From assembly GCF_011516735.1 (NCBI RefSeq), contig NZ_WOSX01000011.1, positions 31,316 to 95,315 on the forward strand: DNA of 64,000 nt. Direction: 5' to 3'. This stretch comes from Acetobacter fallax. GTDB taxonomy: Bacteria; Pseudomonadota; Alphaproteobacteria; Acetobacterales; Acetobacteraceae. A program made the position numbers and the translations under genes. The notes under the pieces were generated by a model that saw only the letters and a program-made list of their open reading frames with translations, ran no database searches and was not told where the DNA came from. Numbering within the stretch: the stretch's first letter is position 1; each line of letters starts with the position of its first letter. This document shows positions 56,401-64,000 of the stretch, one piece after another.

Positions 56401-58007
56401 TGCCGGGCTTTAAAGTTTCTGAGCTGATCGCGAAATTACGTCATGCAACCCCGGGTGTAACACTGATCTCGCCTCCGCCGCATCACGATATCTATTCGAT
56501 CGAGGATCTGGCGCAGCTCATTTACGATCTCAAGCAGATCAATCCCGAAGCACGTGTCACGGTTAAACTTGTCGCGCGTTCCGGAATCGGCACGATCGCC
56601 GCAGGTGTCGCCAAAGCCAAAGCCGATGCGATCCTGATCTCCGGTCATTCCGGAGGGACCGGGGCCAGCCCGCAAACGTCCGTAAAATATGCGGGCCTTC
56701 CCTGGGAGCTGGGGCTTGCTGAAGCGCATCAGGTGCTGATGCTGAACCGCCTGCGACATCGCGTGACGCTACGGACGGATGGCGGCATCAAGACGGGTCG
56801 TGATGTGGTCATCGCAGCCATGCTGGGCGCCGAAGAATTCGGTATCGGCACGGCCAGCCTCGTGGCGATGGGCTGCATCATGGTGCGCCAGTGTCACTCC
56901 AACACCTGTCCGGTCGGCGTCTGCTCGCAGGATCCGGCAATGCGCGCAAAGTTTGAGGGCACGCCGGAAAAGGTCATCAACCTGTTCTCATTCATAGCTG
57001 AAGACGTCAGGAACATTCTGGCATCGCTTGGCTTCCGCACGCTGAATGAGGTGATCGGCCGCACAGACCTGCTCTACCAGGTCTCACGCGGCGCGGATTA
57101 CCTTGATGACCTCGACCTGAATCCTTTGCTTGTGCAGGCTGATCCCGGTCCACATGCACGTTATTGCACGCTCGACGGGCGCAACGAGGTGCCTGATACG
57201 CTCGATGCCCAGATGATCGCCGATGCGCGGCCGCTCTTTGATCACGGCGAGAAGATGCAACTGCAATACAATGTGCAGAATACGATGCGTGCGATCGGAA
57301 CGCGCATCTCTTCGCTGATCGTGCGTCAGTTCGGGATGAGCACTCTGGCGCCGGGGCATCTCACCGTCCGCCTGCGTGGTTCAGCCGGCCAGTCACTCGG
57401 TGCTTTTGCTGTTCAGGGCCTCAAGCTTGAAGTGCTGGGTGACTCCAACGACTATGTTGGCAAAGGTCTTTCGGGTGCCACGATTGTTGTGCGTCAGCCG
57501 GCCTCCAGTGCGCTGGCGTCGAACAAAAATGCCATTATCGGTAATACGGTACTTTATGGCGCGACAGCCGGAGCACTCTATGCCGCTGGTCTGGCGGGTG
57601 AACGTTTTGCAGTGCGTAACTCCGGCGCCACGGCAGTGGTCGAAGGATGCGGTTCGAATGCCTGTGAATATATGACTGGTGGAACAGTCGTCATTCTTGG
57701 TGATTCAGGCGACAACTTTGGAGCCGGGTTCACCGGTGGTATGGCTTTTGTCTACGATGCGGACGGCTCTTTTGAACAGAAAGTCAATCCGGATAACGTG
57801 TTCTGGGTGCGGGTGACCGGAGCGGAATGGCAGCAAAAATTGCGTTCTCTGGTCGAAACACACGCGGCTGAAACCCGTTCCGGTTATGCAGCCATGTTGC
57901 TGCATAAATGGGATGAAGTGCTGCCTGATTTCTGGCAGATCGTGCCGAAAGACTATGCGCGGATCATTGGTTTTACAGTTCCTGAAACGCAGGCCATATC
58001 AGCCTGA
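53454..58007 (+). CDS. gltB: Glutamate synthase large subunit
   Basis: GltB produces glutamate from 2-oxoglutarate and glutamine using electrons from GltD. The 1517-residue product begins with a 41-residue propeptide-like segment, then the catalytic Cys at residue 42 (D-S-C-G-V-G). The glutamine amidotransferase domain follows (R-Y-S-T-N-T-F-P-T-W, H-N-G-E-I-N-T). A central domain comes next, then the FMN-binding domain with G-H-S-G-G-T-G-A-S and the 3Fe-4S cysteines around C-H-S-N-T-C-P-V-G-V-C, then the C-terminal beta-helix with G-x-x-G-x-G-F-T-G-G. Length and order match the family. It follows gltD and ends before a strong bidirectional terminator. Confidence 0.97.
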   Translation: MDKTFGFSPAAERGDIFVETWKRNADTLQQGLYRPEDEHDSCGVGLVAALDGKKRRDVVEAGIEALKAIWHRGAVDADGKTGDGAGIHVEIPQDFFADSIRATNAPLSGGTIIAIGQVFLPKTDLAAQERCRQIIETEILAFGYGIYGWRQVPIDTSCIGEKANATRPEIEQILIRNKCGRPEAEFERDLYVIRRRIEKAAIANQVDLYICSLSCRSVIYKGMFLAEHLTIFYPDLLDERFVSRFAIYHQRYSTNTFPTWKLAQPFRRVAHNGEINTISGNINWMRSHETRLADPALDPYMNDLKPVVQVGGSDTATLDNVFELLTHAGRDAPAVKALMIPASVGAHSSMKVQHRDMYSYCNAVMEPWDGPAALCATDGRWVIAGLDRSGLRPLRYIRTSDDLLIVGSETGMVKVPEADVVSRGRLGPGETIAVDLDEAKLYGNDELLDLLSERQDFGRWVKKIQKIGAIVRNDVVEPVMYPSEELRRRQLAVGTTLEELEQILQPMVANAAEAIGSMGDDTPLAVLSERYRGLAHYFRQSFSQVTNPPIDSLRETRVMSLVTRLGNLGNILAQSEEQCDLLQLPSPVLTNGEFEALRSFCAEHACTIDTTFRVADGEKGLREAIARIRRETEERVREGCAHVFLTDENQSADYAAIPTILATAAVHTHLVRNSLRTFTSLNVRSADVLDVHAVAVTIGVGATTINAYLAQESIADRLRRGLFGNISLREAVERYRKAVDKGLLKIMSKMGISITASYRGGCNFEALGLSRALVEEFFPGMPSRISGIGLAGIARNVLSFHQEAWGSTTAVLPVGGLYKMRRSGEIHAFDGTLIHMLQTAVSSDSFTIYKRYADAVQRQKPVALRDLLDFRGGRTPISVEEVESITQLRKRLNAPAISLGALSPEAHETLSIAMNRIGAKSDSGEGGEDPARAKPRANGDNASSAIKQVASGRFGVTAQYLNDCREIEIKVAQGAKPGEGGQLPGFKVSELIAKLRHATPGVTLISPPPHHDIYSIEDLAQLIYDLKQINPEARVTVKLVARSGIGTIAAGVAKAKADAILISGHSGGTGASPQTSVKYAGLPWELGLAEAHQVLMLNRLRHRVTLRTDGGIKTGRDVVIAAMLGAEEFGIGTASLVAMGCIMVRQCHSNTCPVGVCSQDPAMRAKFEGTPEKVINLFSFIAEDVRNILASLGFRTLNEVIGRTDLLYQVSRGADYLDDLDLNPLLVQADPGPHARYCTLDGRNEVPDTLDAQMIADARPLFDHGEKMQLQYNVQNTMRAIGTRISSLIVRQFGMSTLAPGHLTVRLRGSAGQSLGAFAVQGLKLEVLGDSNDYVGKGLSGATIVVRQPASSALASNKNAIIGNTVLYGATAGALYAAGLAGERFAVRNSGATAVVEGCGSNACEYMTGGTVVILGDSGDNFGAGFTGGMAFVYDADGSFEQKVNPDNVFWVRVTGAEWQQKLRSLVETHAAETRSGYAAMLLHKWDEVLPDFWQIVPKDYARIIGFTVPETQAISA

Positions 58008-58032
58008 CACGCCGCGAAGTAACGCAAAAAAA

Positions 58033-58066
58033 GGCTGACCAGATCTCCTTCTGGTCAGCCTTTTTT
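58033..58066. terminator. Bidirectional terminator between gltB and aminotransferase gene
   Basis: A perfect 10-bp stem (GGCTGACCAG 58033-58042, CTGGTCAGCC 58051-58060) with an eight-base loop is flanked by a T-run on the plus strand (58061-58066) and an A-run on its left that acts as a T-run on the minus strand. The stop codon of the minus-strand aminotransferase lies inside the stem. Confidence 0.9.
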
Positions 58067-59230
58067 CGTTCCGGATGGTATGGAAAAGCTGCTTTCTGTC
58101 GTGCGTGCCGCGAACCACGGGCGCATACGCGCGATGGCAGAAGTAACCCGGTCGGTAGAGACGGCAAAACTGAACCGCATGAAGTGGTTGCCATTGACGG
58201 GGTCGAAATCGATGCCAGGCGCCGTCGCGACGCCAGTGTCGCGCAGAAGTTTTTCGCAGAATGCCAGGCTGTCATCAGTCAGATGGCCGATATCAGCATA
58301 AATATAAAATGCCCCGTCAGGCGGCGCGATGTTGTTCAGTCCCATTTCAGGAAGAGCCTGCAAAAGAAGATCGCGATTCCTGCGATATGTTCCGATATGG
58401 CTCTCAAGTTCAGGACGACAATCGAACGCGGCAAGACCGGCATGCTGGCTCAGAGCGGCCGGCGGCAGGAACAGGTTTCCCATCCGGGCGCGTGCCGCAT
58501 CCATAAGATCCGGCGGTACGATCAGCCAGCCGAGACGCCATGGAGCCATACTGAAATATTTGGAAAAGCTGTTTATGATGAGTGCAGTATCATCATACTC
58601 CAGTACACTATGCGCCGGCTCGGTATAGCTGAGGCCATGATAAATTTCGTCCGATACAATGCGAATACCGCGCTCGCGACAGACTGAAACGATCGCCCGC
58701 AGATCCGCATCCGCGAGAATGGTGCCTGTTGGATTGGCCGGGCTCGCAATGATGAGTCCCTGCGGAGCCGGCATGAGCGCGGAAATGGCATCCGCTGTCA
58801 GCTGAAACCGTTCATCTTTTCCACAGGGAATTTCGACAGGCATCATATGCAGTGCCCGGAGCGTATTGCGATAAGCCACATAACCTGGCCGGGCAAGCGC
58901 GACATGGTCTCCCGGCACAAAACAGCTCGTTAAGGCCAGCACAAGAGCCGGAGATGCGCCACAGGTCAGGATCACCTGATCTGCTGTGATGGAAACACGA
59001 TACGTCTCCATGTAATGCCGGGCAATGCGTTCTTTGAGAGCATGACTTTCCCAGTATCCCATCGGGTCAGTTGCCAGGACGTGCTGAGCCCGTTCGATTG
59101 CCTTCACCGGTGCGCCGGTGGAAGGCTGGCCGAACTCCATGTGAATGATGTCCTGACCTTCAGCCGCCAGCTCATGAGCGAGCGCACTGATAGCAATGGC
59201 ATGAAACGGAGCAATCTCGGGAATGGTCAT
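58055..59230 (-). CDS. Pyridoxal-phosphate-dependent class I/II aminotransferase
   Basis: A 391-residue fold-type I PLP enzyme of the aspartate/aromatic aminotransferase group. Visible are H-M-E-F-G-Q-P-S-T near the start, C-G-A-S-P-A-L, the A-S-P-A-N-P-T-G-T-I motif, D-E-I-Y-H-G-L-S-Y, the PLP lysine in S-F-S-K-Y-F-S-M and R-L-G-W. The frame extends to an ATG at 59278; ATG 59230 (M-T-I-P-E-I-A-P-F-H) better matches relatives. The substrate is uncertain. It converges with gltB, and its stop is inside their shared terminator. Confidence 0.85.
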   Translation of the reverse strand: MTIPEIAPFHAIAISALAHELAAEGQDIIHMEFGQPSTGAPVKAIERAQHVLATDPMGYWESHALKERIARHYMETYRVSITADQVILTCGASPALVLALTSCFVPGDHVALARPGYVAYRNTLRALHMMPVEIPCGKDERFQLTADAISALMPAPQGLIIASPANPTGTILADADLRAIVSVCRERGIRIVSDEIYHGLSYTEPAHSVLEYDDTALIINSFSKYFSMAPWRLGWLIVPPDLMDAARARMGNLFLPPAALSQHAGLAAFDCRPELESHIGTYRRNRDLLLQALPEMGLNNIAPPDGAFYIYADIGHLTDDSLAFCEKLLRDTGVATAPGIDFDPVNGNHFMRFSFAVSTDRVTSAIARMRPWFAARTTESSFSIPSGTKKG

Positions 59231-59509
59231 GAAGATATCCGGGGAAAAGATCAGGTATGGCACACGCAGCCACTCCATGCCGGTAAGGGCGGGACCGTGT
59301 TCCGGCCACTCTGTCTCTTACACGGAATTGTTTCCGCTGAGGAGCAGCGTATCTCTGTCGCAAAAGATCATCGAACCGTAAAGGCTATGCGCGGCTTACC
59401 AGGCAATTTCTCATATACGGGTAAGGCTCTCCGGATCTGCTCATTCCGGTGAACCTTACCCGCGGCCATTATCCGCAGACGGCCCAGTCATGGTCCTGCC
59501 GGTTGCGTG

Positions 59510-60955
59510 TTACGCACCGGCAAGACCATGACCGACCATTTCAGACGGATTGACGTATTTGTCGAAGGTCGCTTCATCAACGCCCGATTCAAGAGCAGCT
59601 TCGCGCAGCGTCTCATTCCGCTCCATTGCACGATGAGCAATCGCGGAGGCCTTGTCGTAACCGACGGCCGGACTGAGTGCCGTCACGAGCATGACGGATT
59701 CATCAACATACTGTCTGATGCGCTCTTTATTCAGTGTTGTGCCGTCTACCGAGAAGACACGGAAATTGTGACAGCCATCGGCAAGAATACGGACAGAATG
59801 TAAAACATTCGCGACAATGACTGGTCGCATCACATTAAGTTCGAAGTTGCCCTGCGCGCCTGCGAATGCAACAGTCGCATCATTCCCCATCACCTGTGTC
59901 GCGATCATGACCATCGCTTCGCACTGAGTCGGATTGACCTTTCCAGGCATAATGGACGAACCAGGTTCGTTTTCCGGCAAATGGAGTTCGCCCAGACCAC
60001 AGCGCGGCCCGGACCCCAGCCACCGCATGTCGTTGGCAATCTTCATCAGAGCAACGGCCAGTCCGCGCAATCCCGCAGAGGCACGTACCATGGCATCCAG
60101 CCCGCCCAGGGCCGCGAATTTGTTGGGTGCTGTCACAAACGGTTTGCCCGTCAGACCCGCAATGCGCGCCGCAATAGCCGTTCCAAAACCCGCCGGAGCG
60201 TTGAGGCCTGTTCCAACGGCTGTGCCGCCGGCCGCGAGCTGAGACAGACCACCACGGGCCGCACGCAGGGCATCAAGCGCATCATCCAGTTGCTGCGCCC
60301 AGCCAGACCATTCCTGCCAGACGGTCAGAGGGACAGCATCCTGAAGATGAGTGCGGCCAATCTTGACCACATCCTGCCAGCCATCAGCCTTTTCACGAAT
60401 GCTGCTGATTAATGCTTCAACCTGCGGGATCAGCGTGTTTTCAATTTCCAGCAGCGAAACCACATGCATTGTGGTGGGGAAGGAGTCATTGCTCGACTGC
60501 CCCATATTAACGTCGTCGTTTGGATGAATCGGCTTTTTTGATCCGATTTCGCCGCCAAGAAGCTGAATGGCCCGGTTGGCAATGACCTCGTTGGCGTTCA
60601 TGTTTGTCTGTGTGCCCGAGCCGGTCTGCCAGACGAAAAGCGGAAATTCACTGTCCAGCCTGCCCTCGATCACCTCATCAGCAGCTTTAATAATGGCGTC
60701 AGCTTTCCACTGCGGCAGGCGATTATCTGCCGCATTCACCTGTGCCGCAGCTTTTTTGACAATGCCATAAGCCCGACACAGCTCAATCGGCATCACATCC
60801 CGTCCGATCGAGAAATGTACAAGGCTACGCTGAGTCTGAGCACCCCAGTAATGATTCGCCGGGACCTCAATCTGTCCCATTGAATCGCTCTCGATCCGGG
60901 TGCCTTTGGCGTCGATGCCAATGGGAGTGTCGCGCAGGATATGGTTCTCGGACAT
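59510..60955 (-). CDS. fumC: Fumarate hydratase class II
   Basis: FumC catalyses the reversible hydration of fumarate to malate in the TCA cycle. The 481-residue product has the conserved regions of the superfamily: V-W-Q-T-G-S-G-T-Q-T-N-M-N, N-M-G-Q-S-S-N-D-S-F-P, K-I-G-R-T-H-L-Q-D-A and the signature G-S-S-I-M-P-G-K-V-N-P. Start ATG 60955 follows GGAG by seven bases; a longer frame to 61093 lacks family similarity. It stands alone between the aminotransferase and the HdeD-like gene. The 230 bases downstream show nothing notable. Confidence 0.96.
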   Translation of the reverse strand: MSENHILRDTPIGIDAKGTRIESDSMGQIEVPANHYWGAQTQRSLVHFSIGRDVMPIELCRAYGIVKKAAAQVNAADNRLPQWKADAIIKAADEVIEGRLDSEFPLFVWQTGSGTQTNMNANEVIANRAIQLLGGEIGSKKPIHPNDDVNMGQSSNDSFPTTMHVVSLLEIENTLIPQVEALISSIREKADGWQDVVKIGRTHLQDAVPLTVWQEWSGWAQQLDDALDALRAARGGLSQLAAGGTAVGTGLNAPAGFGTAIAARIAGLTGKPFVTAPNKFAALGGLDAMVRASAGLRGLAVALMKIANDMRWLGSGPRCGLGELHLPENEPGSSIMPGKVNPTQCEAMVMIATQVMGNDATVAFAGAQGNFELNVMRPVIVANVLHSVRILADGCHNFRVFSVDGTTLNKERIRQYVDESVMLVTALSPAVGYDKASAIAHRAMERNETLREAALESGVDEATFDKYVNPSEMVGHGLAGA

Positions 60956-61085
60956 GTCTGACTCCGTGAAGTGAGACCGCTGATACAACGGCTTTTCACA
61001 GAAGGTAGGCTTTTTCCGCGCTGTTTGCCCGTCCTCTCCCGTAACTGTGATGCATTGCTGTCGTTCAGTGACGCGGATAATAAAA

Positions 61086-61118
61086 AGCCACACTTCGTGC
61101 CGGTACCGAAGTGTGGCT
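61086..61118 (-). terminator. Rho-independent terminator of the HdeD-like gene
   Basis: A perfect 12-bp stem (AGCCACACTTCG 61086-61097, CGAAGTGTGGCT 61107-61118). Read on the minus strand it is followed by a T-run (AAAA at 61082-61085 on the plus strand). It lies 27 bases after the HdeD-like stop. Confidence 0.85.
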
Positions 61119-61144
61119 CTGGAAACCGGTTCTGCTTCAGATGA

Positions 61145-61696
61145 TCAGAAGCCGGTTCCGACTTCCGTCGTTCCACGACGCAGCGCAAGACCGAACTGAA
61201 TCCAGCCTACGCCTGCAATGATCAGTTCCACTGCGATCAATGTGCCGACCAGCCACAGTCCTGACCAGGGGAGAGTTGCGTAAAGCATGATCCCGACAAC
61301 GAGGCTCACAAGACCTCCGAATAAAACGACCCACCATCCAGGCACACCACGGTTCTGAAAAGCGACAATGGCTCTTACCGTGCCAGCAACCACCATGCAC
61401 ATCGCGATGAAGATCGTAATGATAACCGAACCTGTTGCCGGCTCCTCAATCAGAAGGGCGCCACCAAGCAGATACGCGATACCGAGCAGCAGCGAAAACA
61501 GAAACCCTCCCGATGCCTTTATGGCGAAGGCGTGGAAAACCTGTACGGCGCCGGCGATCATCACCAGCACGCCAAGAAACATTGCACTGGCCAGTGTGAC
61601 CGAAATGGCATCCATCCACGCGATTGCGCCGAGGATGATGCTTGCCAGCCCCAGCGCTACGAACAGCAGCCATTGCTTTCCATCGAGGGCGTTCAT
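61145..61696 (-). CDS. HdeD family (DUF308) membrane protein
   Basis: A 183-residue integral inner-membrane protein with about six hydrophobic segments in pairs, as in HdeD/DUF308 proteins linked with acid resistance in enterobacteria. Features are W-L-L-F-V-A-L-G-L-A-S-I-I-L-G near the start, the repeated V-L-V-M-I-A-G-A-V-Q-V-F-H-A segment and W-I-Q-F-G-L-A-L-R near the end. An acid-stress role fits an acetic acid bacterium but is inference. It has its own terminator and probably its own promoter. Confidence 0.88.
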   Translation of the reverse strand: MNALDGKQWLLFVALGLASIILGAIAWMDAISVTLASAMFLGVLVMIAGAVQVFHAFAIKASGGFLFSLLLGIAYLLGGALLIEEPATGSVIITIFIAMCMVVAGTVRAIVAFQNRGVPGWWVVLFGGLVSLVVGIMLYATLPWSGLWLVGTLIAVELIIAGVGWIQFGLALRRGTTEVGTGF

Positions 61697-61974
61697 AATA
61701 GTCTTCTCCCTGTTTCGTCATGCTGACCTTAGCGCATGCGACCGGATGTCACACGACTGGCTTCACAAAAACAGGACCAGAATCCATTCGTTTCCGGATC
61801 AGCTTCCACTGACTGAAACATGAAGAGTTAAAGGAAAATTAAGTAACTTTTGCGCAAAATATTCAATCAATTACATTCTGAAAAATAAACGAATATTTCT
61901 CTCTGTAAACATTGAACTATATTTACTCTCGGCAGGAGAACCGATTCCATTATTCTCCTGCATTCACTTCCTGC
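61697..61974. other. Intergenic region between HdeD-like and YidB-like genes
   Basis: About 280 bases, AT-rich from about 61825 to 61930. It holds the promoter region of the HdeD-like gene; no gene, hairpin or repeat stands out. Confidence 0.35.
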
Positions 61975-62355
61975 TTACGATCGCTGACCTCGTTCCCTTA
62001 ATGCATTTTTATACACAAGGTTGGGGAGAATATCTCCCAGCCCTTTCACTGTTGCAGCACGGGAGAGACCTGTTTCTGCGGAGAAATGCTCAATTTGCTC
62101 TTCTGATATCAGAGCTGTCACCAGCGTATCCTCAAGGGATGTGTGGCTCGGTGCGCGGCGCCAGAATTCAAGCAGGCCTTCCAGACCAGCTTCTTTTGCC
62201 CGGCCGCGAACAACGGGGATTCCCGGACTGCCTTCTTTACCCAGGTATTCGACGACGGCGCTTGCGAGACCGGAATTGTCACCATGCGCCCGGGTCAGTG
62301 TATCGGCGATCTTGTTAAGAGCGCCGCCGAAATTATCACGAGTTTTGTCAGCCAT
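61975..62355 (-). CDS. YidB family (DUF937) protein
   Basis: A 126-residue cytoplasmic protein matching the YidB/DUF937 family of unknown function. Features are L-A-S-A-V-V-E-Y-L-G, G-L-E-G-L-L-E-F-W, and the C-terminal G-L-S-R-A-A-T-V-K-G-L-G-D-I-L-P. AAGGAGC-like bases precede the ATG. It is monocistronic. Nothing in the neighbourhood refines its role. Confidence 0.8.
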   Translation of the reverse strand: MADKTRDNFGGALNKIADTLTRAHGDNSGLASAVVEYLGKEGSPGIPVVRGRAKEAGLEGLLEFWRRAPSHTSLEDTLVTALISEEQIEHFSAETGLSRAATVKGLGDILPNLVYKNALRERGQRS

Positions 62356-62586
62356 TGCGAAGCTCCTTCAGATGCGGGGATCAGCAGATATACGGCTACT
62401 AATAATGAACGCACCGTAGTCCGGAGAGTTTGTTAAGGAGCGCTTCCGGAAGCGAGTGTCACACTTTCGTGATTTGATCAGCTCAGATTAAGTTGTCTGA
62501 GCGGAAAACACGCCCCCGTTTCCAAGCTCTGCTGGCGACGAGCTACGAGCGCATGATCTGTCTGTCGTCCGGGTGGAGAGGAGCAC

Positions 62587-62919
62587 ATGGTAACGGTGTC
62601 TCAGCCACGGCGTCCGGCCGGTGCAGGATTTGTCGAGGGCGTGGCAGCGACGCTGGGTGCGCCAATCACAACTGTCCACCCGACCGAATGGCAGCGGTCC
62701 ATGAAGCAGCTTCCGACATGCGCGAACCTATTCAGGCCGGCGAAGGATCTCAGACAGGCAGAGCCGACGCTGATCGGTGCTTCCATGTTTCAGAACCAGA
62801 TCAGGCCCGGATCAGGCTACGACAAAGCATCAGCTTCTGATCGGGACAATGTCTGGTCATCGCCAAGGACACGAAAGACGCCGAGCCATCTGTCGGCACA
62901 ATCATACCTGCGTCGCTGA
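62587..62919 (+). pseudogene. Remnant resembling a phage RuvC-like resolvase
   Basis: The frame encodes A-G-F-V-E-G-V-A-A-T-L-G-A-P-I, then V-H-P-T-E-W, and L-F-R-P-A-K-D-L-R-Q-A-E-P-T-L-I-G, a pattern like the C-terminal half of phage RuvC-type Holliday-junction resolvases. The catalytic N-terminal part is absent, the spacing between the segments is shortened and the frame ends in unrelated sequence. I read it as a decayed phage gene. The ATG has GAGAGGAG upstream, which may be fortuitous. Nearby integrase and unknown ORFs fit an old integrated element. Confidence 0.4.
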
Positions 62920-63029
62920 TAGGACCATTCAAAGTTTTCGGCGGCAACCGAACGGGCTGCAATGCCGTGGTCAGCGATCAGTCGTGACGCTATTTCGTGG
63001 GTTTCGCAGTCCGCGTAGGTGGTATTCAT
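62817..63029 (-). CDS. Small protein of unknown function in element remnant
   Basis: A 70-residue acidic protein from ATG 63029 with GGAGG eight bases upstream, a near-ideal ribosome-binding site. It reads M-N-T-T-Y-A-D-C-E-T-H-E-I-A-S-R-L-I-A-D-H-G and later W-L-G-V-F-R-V-L-G-D-D. The N-terminal part resembles small alphaproteobacterial or phage proteins with an I-A-x-R-L-I-x-D-H-G motif, but I cannot name the family. It overlaps the RuvC-like remnant on the opposite strand and lies near an integrase fragment. It could be the only intact gene of the remnant. Confidence 0.5.
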   Translation of the reverse strand: MNTTYADCETHEIASRLIADHGIAARSVAAENFEWSYQRRRYDCADRWLGVFRVLGDDQTLSRSEADALS

Positions 63030-63099
63030 AATCGAATCCTCCGTGCTGAGCGTGGACCCTATTATGCTAGGTCAGAGGTGAAATCCCGGTGGCCATCAG

Positions 63100-63492
63100 A
63101 TGTCAAAATCGCAATGCATAATGCAGTGCCATACGCGATTCCCGGAAGGTAAGGAACACCGCGTCCCTCTCTCTGAGGGCGCTGTGGCCGTCCTGCAGGA
63201 GGTTCTGCAGCTACGTGATGACCGAGCTGGTGATCTCGTGTTCCCCGGCCAGAAGCGGGGGAAGCCATTGTCAGACGTGGCGCTATCCAAGGCACTGCAT
63301 ATTGCCGCCGGCACGAAAGATGTCACCGTGCACGGCTTGCGTTCCACGTTCCGGGACTGGGCAGCAGAAGAGACGGATTATCCGCGAGAAGTGGCCGAAA
63401 TGGCGCTGGCACATGCCATCAGTAACAAGGTCGAGGCGGCTTACCAGCGCGGGGATCTGTTCGAGAAGCGGCGGGAGATGATGACGGGGTAG
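63100..63492 (+). pseudogene. Tyrosine recombinase (integrase), C-terminal fragment
   Basis: Of a phage-type tyrosine integrase only the C-terminal catalytic part remains (about 120 residues). Visible landmarks are K-E-H-R-V-P-L-S, V-F-P-G-Q-K, the box with H-G-L-R-S-T-F-R-D-W-A-A-E and the terminal L-A-H-A-I-S-N-K-V-E-A-A-Y-Q-R-G-D, where the Tyr would be the nucleophile. The N-terminal arm-binding and core-binding domains and the first catalytic Arg are missing, so it cannot be active alone. The first dozen residues of the open frame do not belong to the family. It marks the edge of a decayed integrated element. Confidence 0.75.
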
Positions 63493-63548
63493 ATGTCCTT
63501 CATTATAAATATGTAATATATAAATAATTTTATTAAATAATGAGGAAT

Positions 63549-63869
63549 CTATCCTCTGGCGTTTTCTATTTTTGCGTTTTTATAGTCAACCCCAATGCGT
63601 CGTGCTGAAATGGTCAATATTACGTCAGTTTTTGTCCAAAATGCGTTTTGAATAATTTCCTTATCGTGATCAGCCATTACCGCATCCATAATTGTGGCTT
63701 GTATTATAGTTCCGTCTTCGCTCCGCACTTTACAAACAAATCCTTCGCCCGCATTTGACGTGGCTGATTCAACTTTAAATTTTTTTGTTATGAAGACATC
63801 CTCACCGCTTCGTCTTTTTGTTCCATCCAATAAACGAATGGTTTCCCCTGGGATTTTATATCCTTGCAA
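63549..63869 (-). CDS. Hypothetical protein
   Basis: A frame of about 106 residues with lower GC than the neighbours and no domain I recognise. It reads I-P-G-E-T-I-R-L-L-D-G-T-K near the start and contains V-x-S-A-T-S-N-A-G-E-G-F-V-C-K-V. The first codon of this frame is a TTG and the open frame runs upstream to about 63910, so the start is uncertain and the protein may be truncated. Location next to the integrase fragment and atypical base composition suggest horizontal origin. Confidence 0.4.
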   Translation of the reverse strand: MQGYKIPGETIRLLDGTKRRSGEDVFITKKFKVESATSNAGEGFVCKVRSEDGTIIQATIMDAVMADHDKEIIQNAFWTKTDVILTISARRIGVDYKNAKIENARG

Positions 63870-64000
63870 CGATATGCTATCCGCGTCTCTAGAGCATAAT
63901 CCGATCAGTCTGGTTCATATCCGGCGGCGGTGAAGCACGCTGCGGCCTGGCGATGAGAGATATCGTCAATTGCTCCACAGACGGTATCTTGAAGAGCGTC

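Overview
The window reads as a chromosomal segment of an alphaproteobacterium, most likely an acetic acid bacterium (Acetobacteraceae). This is inferred from gene content: a fused IspDF, DUF1150 beside Hsp20, an HPF-RpoN-LptB-LptA-LptC-KdsD run, a plant-type GshA, an IS5-family element and moderately high GC. The genus cannot be fixed from sequence alone. Almost everything is ordinary housekeeping, coding density is high, and AT-rich stretches are confined to a few intergenic regions.

Layout. 0-6 kb: the rimP-nusA-ylxR/L7Ae-infB-rbfA transcription/translation operon, with rimP cut by the left edge. 6-11 kb: a Sel1-repeat protein and a 1027-residue, cysteine-free, Thr/Ser/Asn-rich surface-type protein with three DUF4214 units, both on the minus strand, behind an AT-rich leader. 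11.4-12.2 kb: an IS5-type element whose transposase carries three single-base shifts. 12.2-17 kb: biotin synthesis, with bioA divergent from bioF-bioH-like-bioCD; BioC and BioD are fused in one polypeptide. 17-19 kb: a DEAD-box-type helicase with a DEGD motif and a small helix-turn-helix protein. 19.5-30 kb: ubiA, rsmE, gshA, a Tat-exported CpdB, ispDF, a DUF3574 lipoprotein, a DUF4743/Nudix protein and an Atm1-like ABC exporter. 30-33.4 kb: rpmB, an EF-G of unusual type and tRNA-Thr. 33.5-37.2 kb: an EmrAB efflux pair behind a perfect palindrome, and a RadC homologue without its metal ligands. 37.5-41 kb: a secreted GH5 glycosidase, an intergenic stretch with a palindromic repeat and two small ORFs, and hsp20-DUF1150 behind a sigma-32-like promoter. 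41-47.8 kb: hpf-rpoN-lptB-lptA-lptC-kdsD-rnd on the minus strand and tRNA-Leu. 47.9-58 kb: an M1 aminopeptidase, an NDUFA9-like protein and gltD-gltB. 58-62.4 kb: an aminotransferase, fumC, HdeD-like and YidB-like genes. 62.5-64 kb: a decayed integrative element or prophage edge.

How the genes work together. The left operon couples transcription elongation, initiation factor 2 and 30S maturation. The biotin cluster covers pimeloyl-ACP priming to dethiobiotin but lacks bioB. The lpt/kdsD group makes Kdo precursor and drives LPS export. gltDB and gshA feed glutamate and glutathione metabolism.

I see no CRISPR array, rRNA, defence island or secondary-metabolite cluster. The items most worth a second look are the tight BioC-BioD fusion, the RadC homologue without JAMM residues, the EF-G resembling the spirochaete/mitochondrial type, the large surface protein, a dispersed palindromic repeat family present twice, and the decayed element at the right end.
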